A stretch of 64,000 bases of DNA from positions 1 to 64,000 of the forward strand of contig DATAUE010000062.1 in the NCBI GenBank assembly GCA_036268425.1, written 5' to 3'. This document shows, piece after piece, positions 1 through 8,256 of the stretch. Position 1 is the stretch's first letter. The number at the start of each line of letters is the position of its first letter. The stretch comes from DATARH01 sp036268425 (GTDB lineage Bacteria; Pseudomonadota; Alphaproteobacteria; ATCC43930; CGMCC-115725). The translations under genes were made by a program, and so were the position numbers. Below the pieces are notes generated by a model that was not told where the DNA came from, ran no database searches, and was given only the letters and a program-made list of their open reading frames with translations.

Positions 1-26
1 CCACTGGGCGGAGAGGGGGAAATCCG

Positions 27-1013
27 ATGATCGCGTTCGTCATCCGGCGTATTTTTCAGGCGGGGCTGGTGTTGCTGGCGGTGGCGCTGATTGCGTTTGC
101 GCTGTTCAATTATGTCGGCGACCCGATCAACAACATGGTCGGGCAGGACACGACGCCGGCGGAGCGGGTGGCGTTGAGGCACGAGCTGGGGCTCGACCAG
201 AATTTCTTTCTCCAATTCGCCCGGTTCGTCGGGCACGCGGCGCAGGGGAATTTCGGGCTCTCCTACCAGCAGGCGCGGCCGGTCGGGCAGATCATCCTCG
301 AAAAGGCGCCGGCGACGTTGGAATTGAGCTTTGTCGCGGCGATGATCGCGCTCGTCCTCGGCGTGCCGATGGGGATCTATACCGGGCTCCACCGACGATC
401 CTGGGCATCGCAGGCGATGCTGACCGGGTCGCTCGTCGGGATTTCGCTGCCGACGTTTCTGATCGGCATCCTGCTCATCCTGATCTTTGCGGTCATGCTC
501 GGCTGGCTGCCGAGTTTCGGGCGCGGGCAAGTCGTGCATATCGGGTGGTGGTCGACGGGGCTTCTGACCGCGAGCGGGTGGCGGGCGATCATCTTGCCGG
601 CGGTCACGCTGGCGCTCTTTCAGATGACGCTGATCATGCGGCTCGTGCGCGCCGAGATGATCGAGGTGTTGCGCACCGACTACATCAAGTTCGCGCGGGC
701 GCGCGGACTGAGCAGCCGCGCGATCAATTTCGGGCACGCCCTGAAAAATACGCTGGTGCCGGTGATCACGATCACCGGATTGCAGCTCGGCTCAATTATT
801 GCGTTCGCGATCATTACCGAAACCGTGTTTCAGTGGCCCGGCATGGGGCTGATGTTCATCCAGGCCGTAACCTTTGCCGATATTCCGGTTATGGCGGCGT
901 ATCTGGTGCTGGTCGGATTTTTCTTTGTGGTGATCAATCTCGTCGTCGACCTGCTGTATTTCGTCGTCGATCCGCGATTGCGCATCGACCGCGAACGGGC
1001 CGCGAATGTCTGA
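27..1013 (+). CDS. ABC transporter permease, DppB/OppB type
   Basis: This is an inner-membrane permease subunit of a peptide/nickel-class ABC importer, 328 aa, the usual length for the family. A first membrane segment lies at about residues 8-30 and five more hydrophobic segments follow. The cytoplasmic EAA loop that contacts the ATPase is around residues 209-235 (EVLRTDYIKFARARG). A strong Shine-Dalgarno (AGAGGGGGAA) lies just before the ATG. It begins a four-gene operon with the DppC, DppD and DppF homologues and overlaps the next gene by 8 bp. The periplasmic binding protein is not in the window and probably lies upstream. The substrate could be peptides, opines or another small solute. 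Confidence 0.93.
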   Translation: MIAFVIRRIFQAGLVLLAVALIAFALFNYVGDPINNMVGQDTTPAERVALRHELGLDQNFFLQFARFVGHAAQGNFGLSYQQARPVGQIILEKAPATLELSFVAAMIALVLGVPMGIYTGLHRRSWASQAMLTGSLVGISLPTFLIGILLILIFAVMLGWLPSFGRGQVVHIGWWSTGLLTASGWRAIILPAVTLALFQMTLIMRLVRAEMIEVLRTDYIKFARARGLSSRAINFGHALKNTLVPVITITGLQLGSIIAFAIITETVFQWPGMGLMFIQAVTFADIPVMAAYLVLVGFFFVVINLVVDLLYFVVDPRLRIDRERAANV

Positions 1014-1980
1014 GCTGGCAACCTCAGCCGCGACGGCCGCGGCGACGGCTGCATCGCCGACTTCGGCGCCGGGACAGATGCGGCGGATTTTCGACAGCGA
1101 TCTCTCCTGGAGCTATCGGCATTCGCCGGTGGCGATCGTCGCGTCGATCATCGCGACGACGATTATCGTTGCGGCATTCGCGGCACCCTGGATCGCGCCG
1201 CACGACCCTTACGATCTGGCGTCGCTGAGCCTGATGGATGCCACCGACCCGCCGGCCTGGGTTGATGGCGGCAACTGGAGCTACCCGCTGGGGACCGACA
1301 ATCAGGGGCGCGATGTGCTGTCGACGATCCTCTATGGCGCGCGGCTGTCGCTGTTCGTCGGGGTGTCGGCGGTAGTCCTTGCCTTGCTGCTCGGTGTGAC
1401 GCTCGGTCTTGTCGCGGGCTGGCGCGGCGGCGTTATTGAGACGCTGATCATGCGGGTTGCCGACGTGCAGCTCAGCTTTCCAGCGATCCTGATCGCGTTG
1501 CTGATCGATGGCGTCGCGCGCAGCGTCCTGCCGCGCGATGTACAGGGCGAGATCGCGCTGTATGTGCTGGTAGCAGCAATCGCCCTGTCGGCCTGGGTGC
1601 AGTATGCGCGCACGGTGCGCGGCTCGACCTTGGTCGAGCGCAACAAGGAATACATCCAGGCGGCGCGGGTCATCGGGGTGCATCCGGTGCGGATCGTGCT
1701 CGGCCACCTGCTGCCCAATGTGCTGGGGCCGGTGCTGGTCATCGCGACGATCAACCTGGCACTGGCGATTCTGACCGAGGCGACCTTGTCGTTTCTCGGG
1801 GTTGGTCTGCCGCCAACCGAACCGTCACTCGGCACGCTGATCCGGGTCGGCAACGATTATCTTCTGTCGGGCGATTGGTGGATTTCGATTTTTCCTGGCA
1901 TCGTGCTGGCGTTGCTGATCCTGTCGGTCAATCTGCTCGGCGATTGGCTGCGCGACGCGCTCAACCCGAAGCTGCGCTAG
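1006..1980 (+). CDS. ABC transporter permease, DppC/OppC type
   Basis: Second permease of the importer, 324 aa. It has a longer cytoplasmic N-terminus than its partner (Ala/Thr-rich residues 1-30, then an OppC_N-like first membrane segment at about 45-67). The family hallmark GTDNQGRDVLS is near residue 95 and the EAA loop (EYIQAARVIGVHP) near residue 215. It overlaps the upstream permease by 8 bp, and its stop codon overlaps the GTG of the next gene, so translation is tightly coupled. It would pair with the DppB-type subunit to form the transmembrane channel. Confidence 0.93.
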   Translation: MSELATSAATAAATAASPTSAPGQMRRIFDSDLSWSYRHSPVAIVASIIATTIIVAAFAAPWIAPHDPYDLASLSLMDATDPPAWVDGGNWSYPLGTDNQGRDVLSTILYGARLSLFVGVSAVVLALLLGVTLGLVAGWRGGVIETLIMRVADVQLSFPAILIALLIDGVARSVLPRDVQGEIALYVLVAAIALSAWVQYARTVRGSTLVERNKEYIQAARVIGVHPVRIVLGHLLPNVLGPVLVIATINLALAILTEATLSFLGVGLPPTEPSLGTLIRVGNDYLLSGDWWISIFPGIVLALLILSVNLLGDWLRDALNPKLR

Positions 1981-3014
1981 TGGCAGCGGAGCCGCTGCTG
2001 CGGGTCGAGCATTTGCGGATCGAAGTGCCGACCCGGCGCGGCACGCTGGTCGCGGTCGATGATGTCAGCTTTTCGATCGCACCGGGCGAGGTGCTGGGCG
2101 TCGTCGGGGAGTCGGGGGCAGGAAAATCGCTGACCGGTGCGGCGATCATCGGCCTGCTCGAGCCGCCGCTGCGGATCGCCGGCGGGCAGATCGTGTTCGG
2201 CGGTCGCCGTATCGACAATCTGCCGTATGAGGCGATGCGGCGGGTGCGCGGCAAGGAAATCGGCGCGATCTTTCAGGATCCGCTGACCAGCCTCAACCCG
2301 CTCTACACAATCGGCCAACAGCTTATCGAAACGATCCGCACGCATCTCGACCTGGGTATGATTGCGGCACGCGAGCGGGCGATTGCCTTGCTGAGCGAAG
2401 TCGGCATTGCCGGTGCGGCGCAGCGTCTCGACCATTATCCGCACCAGTTTTCCGGCGGCATGCGGCAGCGCGTGGTGATCGCCCTGGCGCTGGCGGCGAA
2501 CCCGCTTCTGGTCGTTGCCGACGAGCCGACCACGGCGCTCGACGTGTCGATCCAGGCGCAGATCATCGCGCTGTTAAAGCGGTTGTGCCGTGACCACGGC
2601 ACCGCGATCATGCTGGTGACGCACGATATGGGGGTTATCGCCGAAACCGCCGATCGGGTCGCGGTGATGTATGCCGGGCGCATCGCCGAAATCGGGCCGG
2701 TGCGCGCGATGGTCGCGGAGCCGCACCACCCGTACACGGCCGGGCTGATGCAATCGATCCCGCGCATCGGATTGCGGCGGGAGCGGCTGCAACAGATTGA
2801 TGGCGCGATGCCGCGCCTCAATGAAATTCCGCCAGGTTGCGCCTTCAATCCGCGCTGTCCCGAGGTCTTTGAGCGCTGTCGGCGCGAGCGGCCCGGCCTG
2901 ATGCCGGCGCCGGGGACCGAGGCGGCCTGCTGGCTGTACGCAGCGGCGACGGCTGATCGCGCTAGCCCGGCAAATATTGTCGACCGCCGCCGGGACGACA
3001 AGACGCTATGTTGA
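1980..3014 (+). CDS. ABC transporter ATP-binding protein, DppD type
   Basis: ATPase subunit, 344 aa from a GTG that overlaps the stop of the preceding permease. An ATG 105 bp upstream is in frame but would lie inside the permease and add sequence unrelated to the family. Seen: Walker A GESGAGKS, signature FSGGMRQR, Walker B LVVADEPTTALD, and the C-terminal oligopeptide-type extension with the paired-cysteine motif CAFNPRCPEVFERC typical of DppD/OppD. It overlaps the following ATPase gene by 7 bp. It should energise import together with the DppF-type subunit on the cytoplasmic face. Confidence 0.93.
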   Translation: MAAEPLLRVEHLRIEVPTRRGTLVAVDDVSFSIAPGEVLGVVGESGAGKSLTGAAIIGLLEPPLRIAGGQIVFGGRRIDNLPYEAMRRVRGKEIGAIFQDPLTSLNPLYTIGQQLIETIRTHLDLGMIAARERAIALLSEVGIAGAAQRLDHYPHQFSGGMRQRVVIALALAANPLLVVADEPTTALDVSIQAQIIALLKRLCRDHGTAIMLVTHDMGVIAETADRVAVMYAGRIAEIGPVRAMVAEPHHPYTAGLMQSIPRIGLRRERLQQIDGAMPRLNEIPPGCAFNPRCPEVFERCRRERPGLMPAPGTEAACWLYAAATADRASPANIVDRRRDDKTLC

Positions 3015-4078
3015 GTTCCTTTACGTCAGAAACGACGGCGCTTCTCGAGGTTGACGGCCTCAAGCGCTATTTCGATGTGTCGCCTCCGGTCATCGAACGG
3101 GTGTTGCAACGCAAGGAGCGGGCCTGGGTCAAGGCGCTCGATGGGGTGAGCTTTGCGATCCGGCGCGGCGAGACGTTTTCGCTGGTCGGCGAATCCGGTT
3201 GTGGCAAGTCGACGGTGGCGCGCTGCATTGTCGGGCTGTACCGCCCGAGCGCCGGCAGGATCGCGTTTGACGGCACCGACCTGGCGCAACTAAAGACCCG
3301 CCGGGCGATGGCGCCGTTGCGCCGCCGCATGCAGATGATTTTTCAGGACCCTTATGCGAGCCTCGACCCGCGCTGGCGGGTGCGCAGCATCATCGCCGAG
3401 CCGCTGGTGACGTATGGGCTGGTGGCCCGCAAGACGGAACTGCGCGAGAGGGTCGCCGAGCTGTTGCGTCAGGTGCGCCTGTCGCCGGCCGATGGCGATA
3501 AATATCCACACGAGTTTTCCGGCGGGCAGCGCCAGCGCATCTCCATCGCGCGGGCGTTAGCGGCGAAGCCGGAATTTCTGGTGTGCGACGAACCGACCTC
3601 GGCGCTCGATGTGTCGGTGCAGGCGCAAATCCTTAATTTGATGAAGGATTTACAGCGCGAGTTTGGCCTGACCTACCTGTTCATCTCGCACAATCTGGCG
3701 GTGATCTATCAAATCTCCGACCGGATCGGCGTCATGTATCTTGGGCGGCTGGTCGAGGTTGCGGATACCGACCAGCTATTCGCACGGCCACGTCATCCCT
3801 ACACGCGGCTGCTGCTGGAGACGATCCCGCGGCTCGAAGCCGCCGACGGAGCAGGGCAGGACCGTGAGCCGGTGGCCGGCGAGGTGCCCGACCCGATCGA
3901 TCCGCCGCCGGGCTGCGCATTTCACCCGCGTTGCCCGTTTGCTAACGAACGTTGCCGCAGCGAGCGCCCGGAGCTGTTGCCGGCTCCGGACATCTCGCAA
4001 ACCGGTGGTGCGCTCGTCGCGTGTCACGCTGTCGCCGAAGGTCGGTTGCCGGCCCCGAACACGCCCAAGCGTGGCTGA
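3008..4078 (+). CDS. ABC transporter ATP-binding protein, DppF type
   Basis: Second ATPase of the importer, 356 aa. It has Walker A GESGCGKST, signature FSGGQRQR, Walker B FLVCDEPTSALD and the C-terminal CAFHPRCPFANERC extension. N-terminal residues 1-45 carry the DppF-type insertion before the nucleotide-binding core (YFDVSPPVIERV). It is the last gene of the operon. Only 11 bp separate its stop from the 3' end of the convergent regulator gene, and I see no clear terminator hairpin between them. Confidence 0.93.
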   Translation: MLSSFTSETTALLEVDGLKRYFDVSPPVIERVLQRKERAWVKALDGVSFAIRRGETFSLVGESGCGKSTVARCIVGLYRPSAGRIAFDGTDLAQLKTRRAMAPLRRRMQMIFQDPYASLDPRWRVRSIIAEPLVTYGLVARKTELRERVAELLRQVRLSPADGDKYPHEFSGGQRQRISIARALAAKPEFLVCDEPTSALDVSVQAQILNLMKDLQREFGLTYLFISHNLAVIYQISDRIGVMYLGRLVEVADTDQLFARPRHPYTRLLLETIPRLEAADGAGQDREPVAGEVPDPIDPPPGCAFHPRCPFANERCRSERPELLPAPDISQTGGALVACHAVAEGRLPAPNTPKRG

Positions 4079-4089
4079 CCCGATGAGGG

Positions 4090-5031
4090 TCAGCTTGCCT
4101 CGCGGTTCGACAGGTTCGGGCGAACCCATTTGCGCTTGATCTTGTCCCAGACGAGGGTCGGCAGCGGCGAGTGCTGGATCGTCGCGACATCCGGGCAGCG
4201 GGTCGCGCCGCGTTCGGCGAGGAACTGCTCGATGACGCCAAGCTCTTCCGCACGGTGCTGAGTGGGCCGGGCCGCCGGCGCCGGAAGGCGCTGCGTCGGC
4301 GTGGCATTGAGCCTGATGACGTCCGACGGTATTGCCGGCGGCTCGCGCAGGGCCGGCTTTGTCGTGACGGGTCGTGGCGCGGCGGGCCGTGGCGCGGCGG
4401 GTCGCAGCACGATAGGTCCCGCTGCGACCGTTTTCAGCGCGGCCGGTTTCTCGGCGCCGGGATCGATGATTCTGGGCGGTTCTGGTTCCGGCTCGCTATC
4501 GCTGGATGGAGTTGGGCTTGCGGCATTAGGGTGGGATGGCGTCAGTCCACTGACGATGTAGCCGCGACGCCACTGTGCCTCGATACGCAGCGGCAGCAAA
4601 CGGCGCAGCTTGGTGATGAGCACGCGCACCGCGGTCGATTGCGCACGGTAGTGGCGATCGTCACCGTACAGGTGACGGAACAGGTCCTGGTGTGTCACCA
4701 GTTCGCCGGGCGACCAGGCGAGGCGTTCCAACGCCTTCCATTCCATCGGAGTTAACCGGATTGCCGACCCGTCAACGCTGACGTGGCGGTTGTGCCAATC
4801 GACGTGCAGCCCCTGGCCCGCGGCGCTTTGTACCGGAGTTGCGGTTACCTTAAGGCCAAGCGCCGCAGCCCACTGCTCGACGGCGTCGAGCCGTGGTGAA
4901 ATGCAACCGCTTTCCCAGTCAATCAGAGATTTTTCGTCGATGCCGCAGCGCTCGCTTACTTCCGCGGGAGACCAGCCGAGAGACTGGCGGCGCGTTTTCA
5001 GGTCGCTGATCAGCGGAGCTTTGTGGACCAT
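4090..5031 (-). CDS. XRE-family HTH fused to an OmpR-type winged helix, with Pro/Ala-rich linker
   Basis: A 313-aa putative transcription regulator with two different DNA-binding domains. Residues about 8-58 are an XRE-type helix-turn-helix (LGWSPAEVSERCGID, WESGCISPRLDAVE). Residues about 75-160 match the winged-helix effector of OmpR/PhoB regulators (LTPMEWKALERLA, the VRVLITKLRRLL recognition helix and the hairpin RRGYIVSG). No receiver domain is present. A long Pro/Ala/Arg-rich linker (about 165-260) leads to a small C-terminal piece (IEQFLAERGATRCP...KRKWVRP). The ATG at 5031 is chosen because a strong GGAGGGG lies 5 nt upstream; a TTG at 5046 is weaker. Targets are unknown. It is convergent with the ABC importer. 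Confidence 0.75.
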   Translation of the reverse strand: MVHKAPLISDLKTRRQSLGWSPAEVSERCGIDEKSLIDWESGCISPRLDAVEQWAAALGLKVTATPVQSAAGQGLHVDWHNRHVSVDGSAIRLTPMEWKALERLAWSPGELVTHQDLFRHLYGDDRHYRAQSTAVRVLITKLRRLLPLRIEAQWRRGYIVSGLTPSHPNAASPTPSSDSEPEPEPPRIIDPGAEKPAALKTVAAGPIVLRPAAPRPAAPRPVTTKPALREPPAIPSDVIRLNATPTQRLPAPAARPTQHRAEELGVIEQFLAERGATRCPDVATIQHSPLPTLVWDKIKRKWVRPNLSNREAS

Positions 5032-5066
5032 CTTGCCCCTCCGCAATATCGCGTAACGGTTGCTGA

Positions 5067-5288
5067 TCAGAGATGGACGAGTGCGCAGCGGCGTGCCGCG
5101 CGCTCGTTTGCGTCATCGGCGCGGGCTTGAGCCGCGTCGCGAGCGGTGCCGGACAGGGGGACGGAAAGGAAATCCACGGCCTGCTCCCATTGCTGTGCGC
5201 CGGAGTGGCGCTGCGAACGGGTGAAATCACCCGTCGTAATGGGCGGATTATCGAGGCGAGCAGGTCCGGTAGGTGTGATGTTGCTCAC
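5067..5288 (-). CDS. Possible small hypothetical protein upstream of the XRE/winged-helix regulator
   Basis: A 73-aa reading frame with a GTG start, ending 35 bp before the regulator start. Composition is soluble and polar (opens SNITPTGPARLDNPP), without membrane segments or a motif I recognise. It fits as the first gene of a two-gene unit with the regulator. The GTG lies inside a 7-bp inverted repeat and has no convincing ribosome binding site, so expression is doubtful. A competing plus-strand frame exists across the same bases. Confidence 0.35.
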   Translation of the reverse strand: MSNITPTGPARLDNPPITTGDFTRSQRHSGAQQWEQAVDFLSVPLSGTARDAAQARADDANERAARRCALVHL

Positions 5289-5291
5289 ACC
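5272..5291. promoter_or_regulatory. 7-bp inverted repeat GGTGTGA-N6-TCACACC, possible operator
   Basis: A perfect 7-bp dyad with a 6-nt spacer lies in the 327-bp gap between the regulator gene and the flavin monooxygenase gene, followed by an AT-rich run (5291-5320). Position and symmetry suit an operator, perhaps autoregulatory. No other clear element was found in the 5032-5358 interval apart from the small reading frame at 5067-5288. Confidence 0.35.
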
Positions 5292-5358
5292 AAGAAAATA
5301 ATTTTGTTTGCAACTTATGAAGGTGGCGTGCGTAGCGCCAGACGTTAAGTTTTATTAA

Positions 5359-6378
5359 TTAAATCCCGCGCCGAACCTGCGGCATCACTTCCTCGGCGAG
5401 GATGTGCAACTGGTCGAGCGCCAGGCTATTGGGCATGCCAGGCCAATGCACCGACGCGGCGATGTGGTTAACTCCCAACCGGCGGTTGAGCCGGATGATC
5501 TGGTCAGCGACTTCAGCCGGCGAGCCCATCAGGAAGCGGTCTTCCAGCAACTCATTGAAGGCGTGGTCGAAATCGTCGCCCTCCGGCATCACTTTGTCCT
5601 GCCCCCAAGCGCGGTAGGCGCGGTATTTTTCTTCTAGATAGGGCTGCGCCAGGCGGATCGCTTCGGCGCGGCTCGGCGCGACAAACACCTCGCGCCGCAT
5701 CGGGACTTCCGTGGGGAACGGCTTTTTGTATTCGTCGAGGGCGCGCTTGTAGATGTCCATCTGGCGCTCGATCGTCGCCAGCGTGTTGTGCGGGTTGATA
5801 TACCAGCAATCGCCGATCCGCGCGGCGCGCTTGACTGCGACATCGGCATTGGCGCCGATCCAGATTGGTGGCGTCGGCTTTTGCAGTGGTTTGGCGGGGC
5901 AGGTCGCATGATCGAGTTCGAAATGCGATCCTTTCATATCAACGGAATCTTCGGTCCACAGACGGCGGATCGCGGTCATGCATTCTTCGAAACGCGGCCC
6001 CATCCTGCCGCGTGGTACGTCGAACGCCTTGAACTCGACATCGCGGTAGCCGATGCCGGCTCCGAACACCAGCCGGCCGCCTGACAGGATGTCGAGCGTT
6101 GCCAGTTGCTCGGCGAGGTCGAGCGGCTTGTGCAACGGCACCAGCACCAGACCGAGGATGATGCGCAGCTTGGGTGCGATCGCCGCGACATAGGACAGAA
6201 ACGGGATCTGCTGCATCGGCTGAAACGGCGCTGCGCTGTAATGCGAGCCTTTGACGACGCCGTCAAAGCCAAGCTCTTCGGCGCGTTTTATCAGGTCGAG
6301 ATCGTCCTTCAGATGGGCAGCGACATCACCCGTCGGATGCTGGCCGCGCACCATCAGGCTGAGCTGAAATTTGGTCAT
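5359..6378 (-). CDS. LLM-class flavin-dependent oxidoreductase (bacterial luciferase-like monooxygenase)
   Basis: A 339-aa TIM-barrel monooxygenase of the luciferase-like family, expected to use FMNH2 or F420H2 and O2. Family features: the opening FQLSLMVRGQHPTGD, HYSAAPFQPMQ at about residues 46-56, the conserved GRLVFGAGIGYRDVEF segment near 100-116, and PPIWIGANADVAVKRAAR near 170-187. Its ATG overlaps the stop of the upstream VOC gene (ATGA), so the two are translationally coupled. The pairing suggests a small catabolic unit acting on an organic substrate that cannot be named from sequence. Confidence 0.85.
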   Translation of the reverse strand: MTKFQLSLMVRGQHPTGDVAAHLKDDLDLIKRAEELGFDGVVKGSHYSAAPFQPMQQIPFLSYVAAIAPKLRIILGLVLVPLHKPLDLAEQLATLDILSGGRLVFGAGIGYRDVEFKAFDVPRGRMGPRFEECMTAIRRLWTEDSVDMKGSHFELDHATCPAKPLQKPTPPIWIGANADVAVKRAARIGDCWYINPHNTLATIERQMDIYKRALDEYKKPFPTEVPMRREVFVAPSRAEAIRLAQPYLEEKYRAYRAWGQDKVMPEGDDFDHAFNELLEDRFLMGSPAEVADQIIRLNRRLGVNHIAASVHWPGMPNSLALDQLHILAEEVMPQVRRGI

Positions 6379-6839
6379 GGCTTGCCCTCCGGGACCATTC
6401 CTTTCGCCGCGAGTTCCTTTTTGGCGCTGTCGTTCTTGTCGAGCGCAAGTCCCATGCCGCGCAAGACATGCGGCGCCTTGGTGAACTGGATGTTGGCGTA
6501 TTCGATGACCTCGATACGGTTGCCCCAGGGATCGAGGAAATCGAGAAACGGACCGTCGACCATCGTGGCGCCGGCCGCCTCGGCGCGGGCTTTTACCGAC
6601 GAGCGGTCATCGACGACAAAGCCGATATGGCGGCGCTCGACACCGTCCGCCTCAAGACCCGGCACGCAGGCGAAGTTGATGAACTGATCACCCATATCGA
6701 TAAAGGCGCTGCGCTCGCCGCGGCCGCGCAAGCCGAATTCGAAAATCTGGCCGTACCACGCGAGCGCCTCGTCGATGTCGCCGACCTCGATTGCGACATG
6801 GTTGATCCCGACCAGCTTTGGTTTTTTCGCATCGCTCAT
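6375..6839 (-). CDS. VOC (glyoxalase/dioxygenase-fold) family protein
   Basis: A 154-aa protein with a single vicinal-oxygen-chelate module. It opens with VGINHVAIEVGDIDEALAWYG and closes with FLDPWGNRIEVIEY, the two hallmark strands; metal-ligand candidates are His14, His71 and Glu110. A longer in-frame extension to 7181 has no family similarity and would run antisense through the NHL gene, so ATG 6839 is used. It is coupled to the downstream luciferase-like gene by a 4-bp overlap. Likely a lyase, isomerase or dioxygenase acting on a related substrate. Confidence 0.82.
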   Translation of the reverse strand: MSDAKKPKLVGINHVAIEVGDIDEALAWYGQIFEFGLRGRGERSAFIDMGDQFINFACVPGLEADGVERRHIGFVVDDRSSVKARAEAAGATMVDGPFLDFLDPWGNRIEVIEYANIQFTKAPHVLRGMGLALDKNDSAKKELAAKGMVPEGKP

Positions 6840-6975
6840 CGCTGTCACCCCGCATCGTGGCCGATTTGGCGCGCCCCGCGGCGCACTCGGTGCCACCGGC
6901 GACCATCTTATTGTCATTGCCGGCGCAGCGACGCAATCTCGGCAAAATCGAGATTTTGCCGGAGGATATCCTGAC

Positions 6976-8007
6976 ATGCTGCAGCACCAGATCAGTACGG
7001 CGGTCGGCACTGGGGAGAAAGGGTTTGCCGGCGATGGTGGGCCGGCCGCCCAGGCGTTGCTGAACGGGCCGTTCGATATCGTGTTCGACCGCGCCGGCCA
7101 TATGTTTTTTTCGGATACGTTTAACAACCGCATCCGCCGGGTCGATGCTGCGAGCGGCATCATTTCGACGGTTGCTGGCAATGGCGAAAAGGGGTTTGCC
7201 GGCGATGGCGGGCCGGCGATTGCCGCGTCGCTGAACGAGCCTTACGGAATCGTGATTGACCGCGCCGGCAATCTCTATGTCGCCGACCGGCTCAATCGCC
7301 GGGTACGGCGGATCGACGCCGCGAGCGGCACGATCACGACGCTCGCCGGCACCGGCGAAGCGGCCTATGGCGGCGATGGGGGGCCGGCGGCGCGAGCCGG
7401 GTTGGCCGAGCCGAACGGGCTTGCTTTCGGACCCGGCGAGGCGCTGCTCTACATCACCGATGTCGCCGACAACCGGGTGCGGGCCGTCGATATTGCGGCT
7501 GGGATGATCGCAACCTTTGCCGGGACCGGTGCGAGTGAGCATAGCGGCGACGGCGGCAAGGCGATCGATGCCGGCACGTTTGGCGCGCGAGCCGTCAAGG
7601 TCGGCGGCGACGGTACGGTTTATATTCTCGAACGCCAGGGCAGCAGCCTGCGGGCGGTCGATGCGAAAACCGGCATTATCAGCACAATCGCCGGAACGAC
7701 AGCACGCGGTTATGGCGGCGATGGGGGCCCGGCGCGCGAGGCGGTGTTCGACGCGCCAAAGGAAATGGCGATCGATCGCGACGGCAGCCTGTTGATCGTC
7801 GATACCGAAAACCATGCGATCCGCCGCATCGACCACCGCACCGGCATCGTCAGCCATATCGCCGGCGGCCGCCAGGGTACAGGAGGCGACGGCGGCGATG
7901 CGACCGCGGCCGGCCTCGACCGGCCGCACGGCGCCGTGGTCGGTCCGGATAACGCGATCTATATCGGCGACACCAACAACCACCGCGTCCGCAAGGTGAC
8001 CCGGTGA
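6976..8007 (+). CDS. NHL-repeat beta-propeller protein
   Basis: A 343-aa protein made almost entirely of six NHL-type repeats of about 56 residues. Each has a G(F/Y)xGDGGPA motif (near nucleotides 7021, 7195, 7366, 7545, 7713 and 7884) followed by a stretch such as NRIRRVDAASGIISTVAG. This predicts a six-bladed propeller. ATG 6976 is chosen for its GGAGGA ribosome binding site 10 nt upstream; an earlier in-frame ATG at 6775 lies in the divergent VOC gene. I see no signal peptide from this start, although such proteins are often exported. The function may be sugar or lactone binding or scaffolding. Confidence 0.8.
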   Translation: MLQHQISTAVGTGEKGFAGDGGPAAQALLNGPFDIVFDRAGHMFFSDTFNNRIRRVDAASGIISTVAGNGEKGFAGDGGPAIAASLNEPYGIVIDRAGNLYVADRLNRRVRRIDAASGTITTLAGTGEAAYGGDGGPAARAGLAEPNGLAFGPGEALLYITDVADNRVRAVDIAAGMIATFAGTGASEHSGDGGKAIDAGTFGARAVKVGGDGTVYILERQGSSLRAVDAKTGIISTIAGTTARGYGGDGGPAREAVFDAPKEMAIDRDGSLLIVDTENHAIRRIDHRTGIVSHIAGGRQGTGGDGGDATAAGLDRPHGAVVGPDNAIYIGDTNNHRVRKVTR

Positions 8008-8051
8008 CGGCCGGCTGCTAGCGCGGCTGTTTGCCAAATAAAAGCGATGGT

Positions 8052-8127
8052 GTCATTCCGGCGCAGGCCGGAATCCACTTTGCCACAACTCGCAACCTGA
8101 CCGGTAGATCCCGGCCTGTGCCGGGAT
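8052..8127. repeat. Pair of REP-like palindromic units
   Basis: Two hairpin units in the 249-bp gap between convergent genes: TTCCGGC-GCAG-GCCGGAA (8056/8057-8073) and ATCCCGGC-CTGT-GCCGGGAT (8108-8127). Both are embedded in the TCATTCC...GGAATCC style of intergenic palindromes common in alphaproteobacteria. A more degenerate third copy lies near 8190-8215. Related units occur near 22726 and 32608. Confidence 0.6.
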
Positions 8128-8256
8128 GACTGCTCGACAGGGTTTGGCGCGGGGGCGCCAGGGCAAGCGGTGAAGCGTTGGCTTTGGGTTTCCCGCTTTT
8201 CGAGGAATGACGATCCAGATTGGCCGGAAACTGCTTCAGCGAAAAATTCAGCAGCT

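Noticed and set aside
1024..1707. Long antisense frame inside the DppC-type permease gene
   Set aside because: Arg/His-rich translation without motifs, entirely within a well-supported permease gene on the other strand.
1875..1979. Longer N-terminus for the DppD-type ATPase
   Set aside because: These codons lie within the permease gene in another frame. The GTG at 1980, overlapping the permease stop, gives the family-typical start.
6688..8037. 449-codon minus-strand frame covering the NHL gene
   Set aside because: Antisense to clear NHL repeats. Its apparent repetitiveness only mirrors those repeats.
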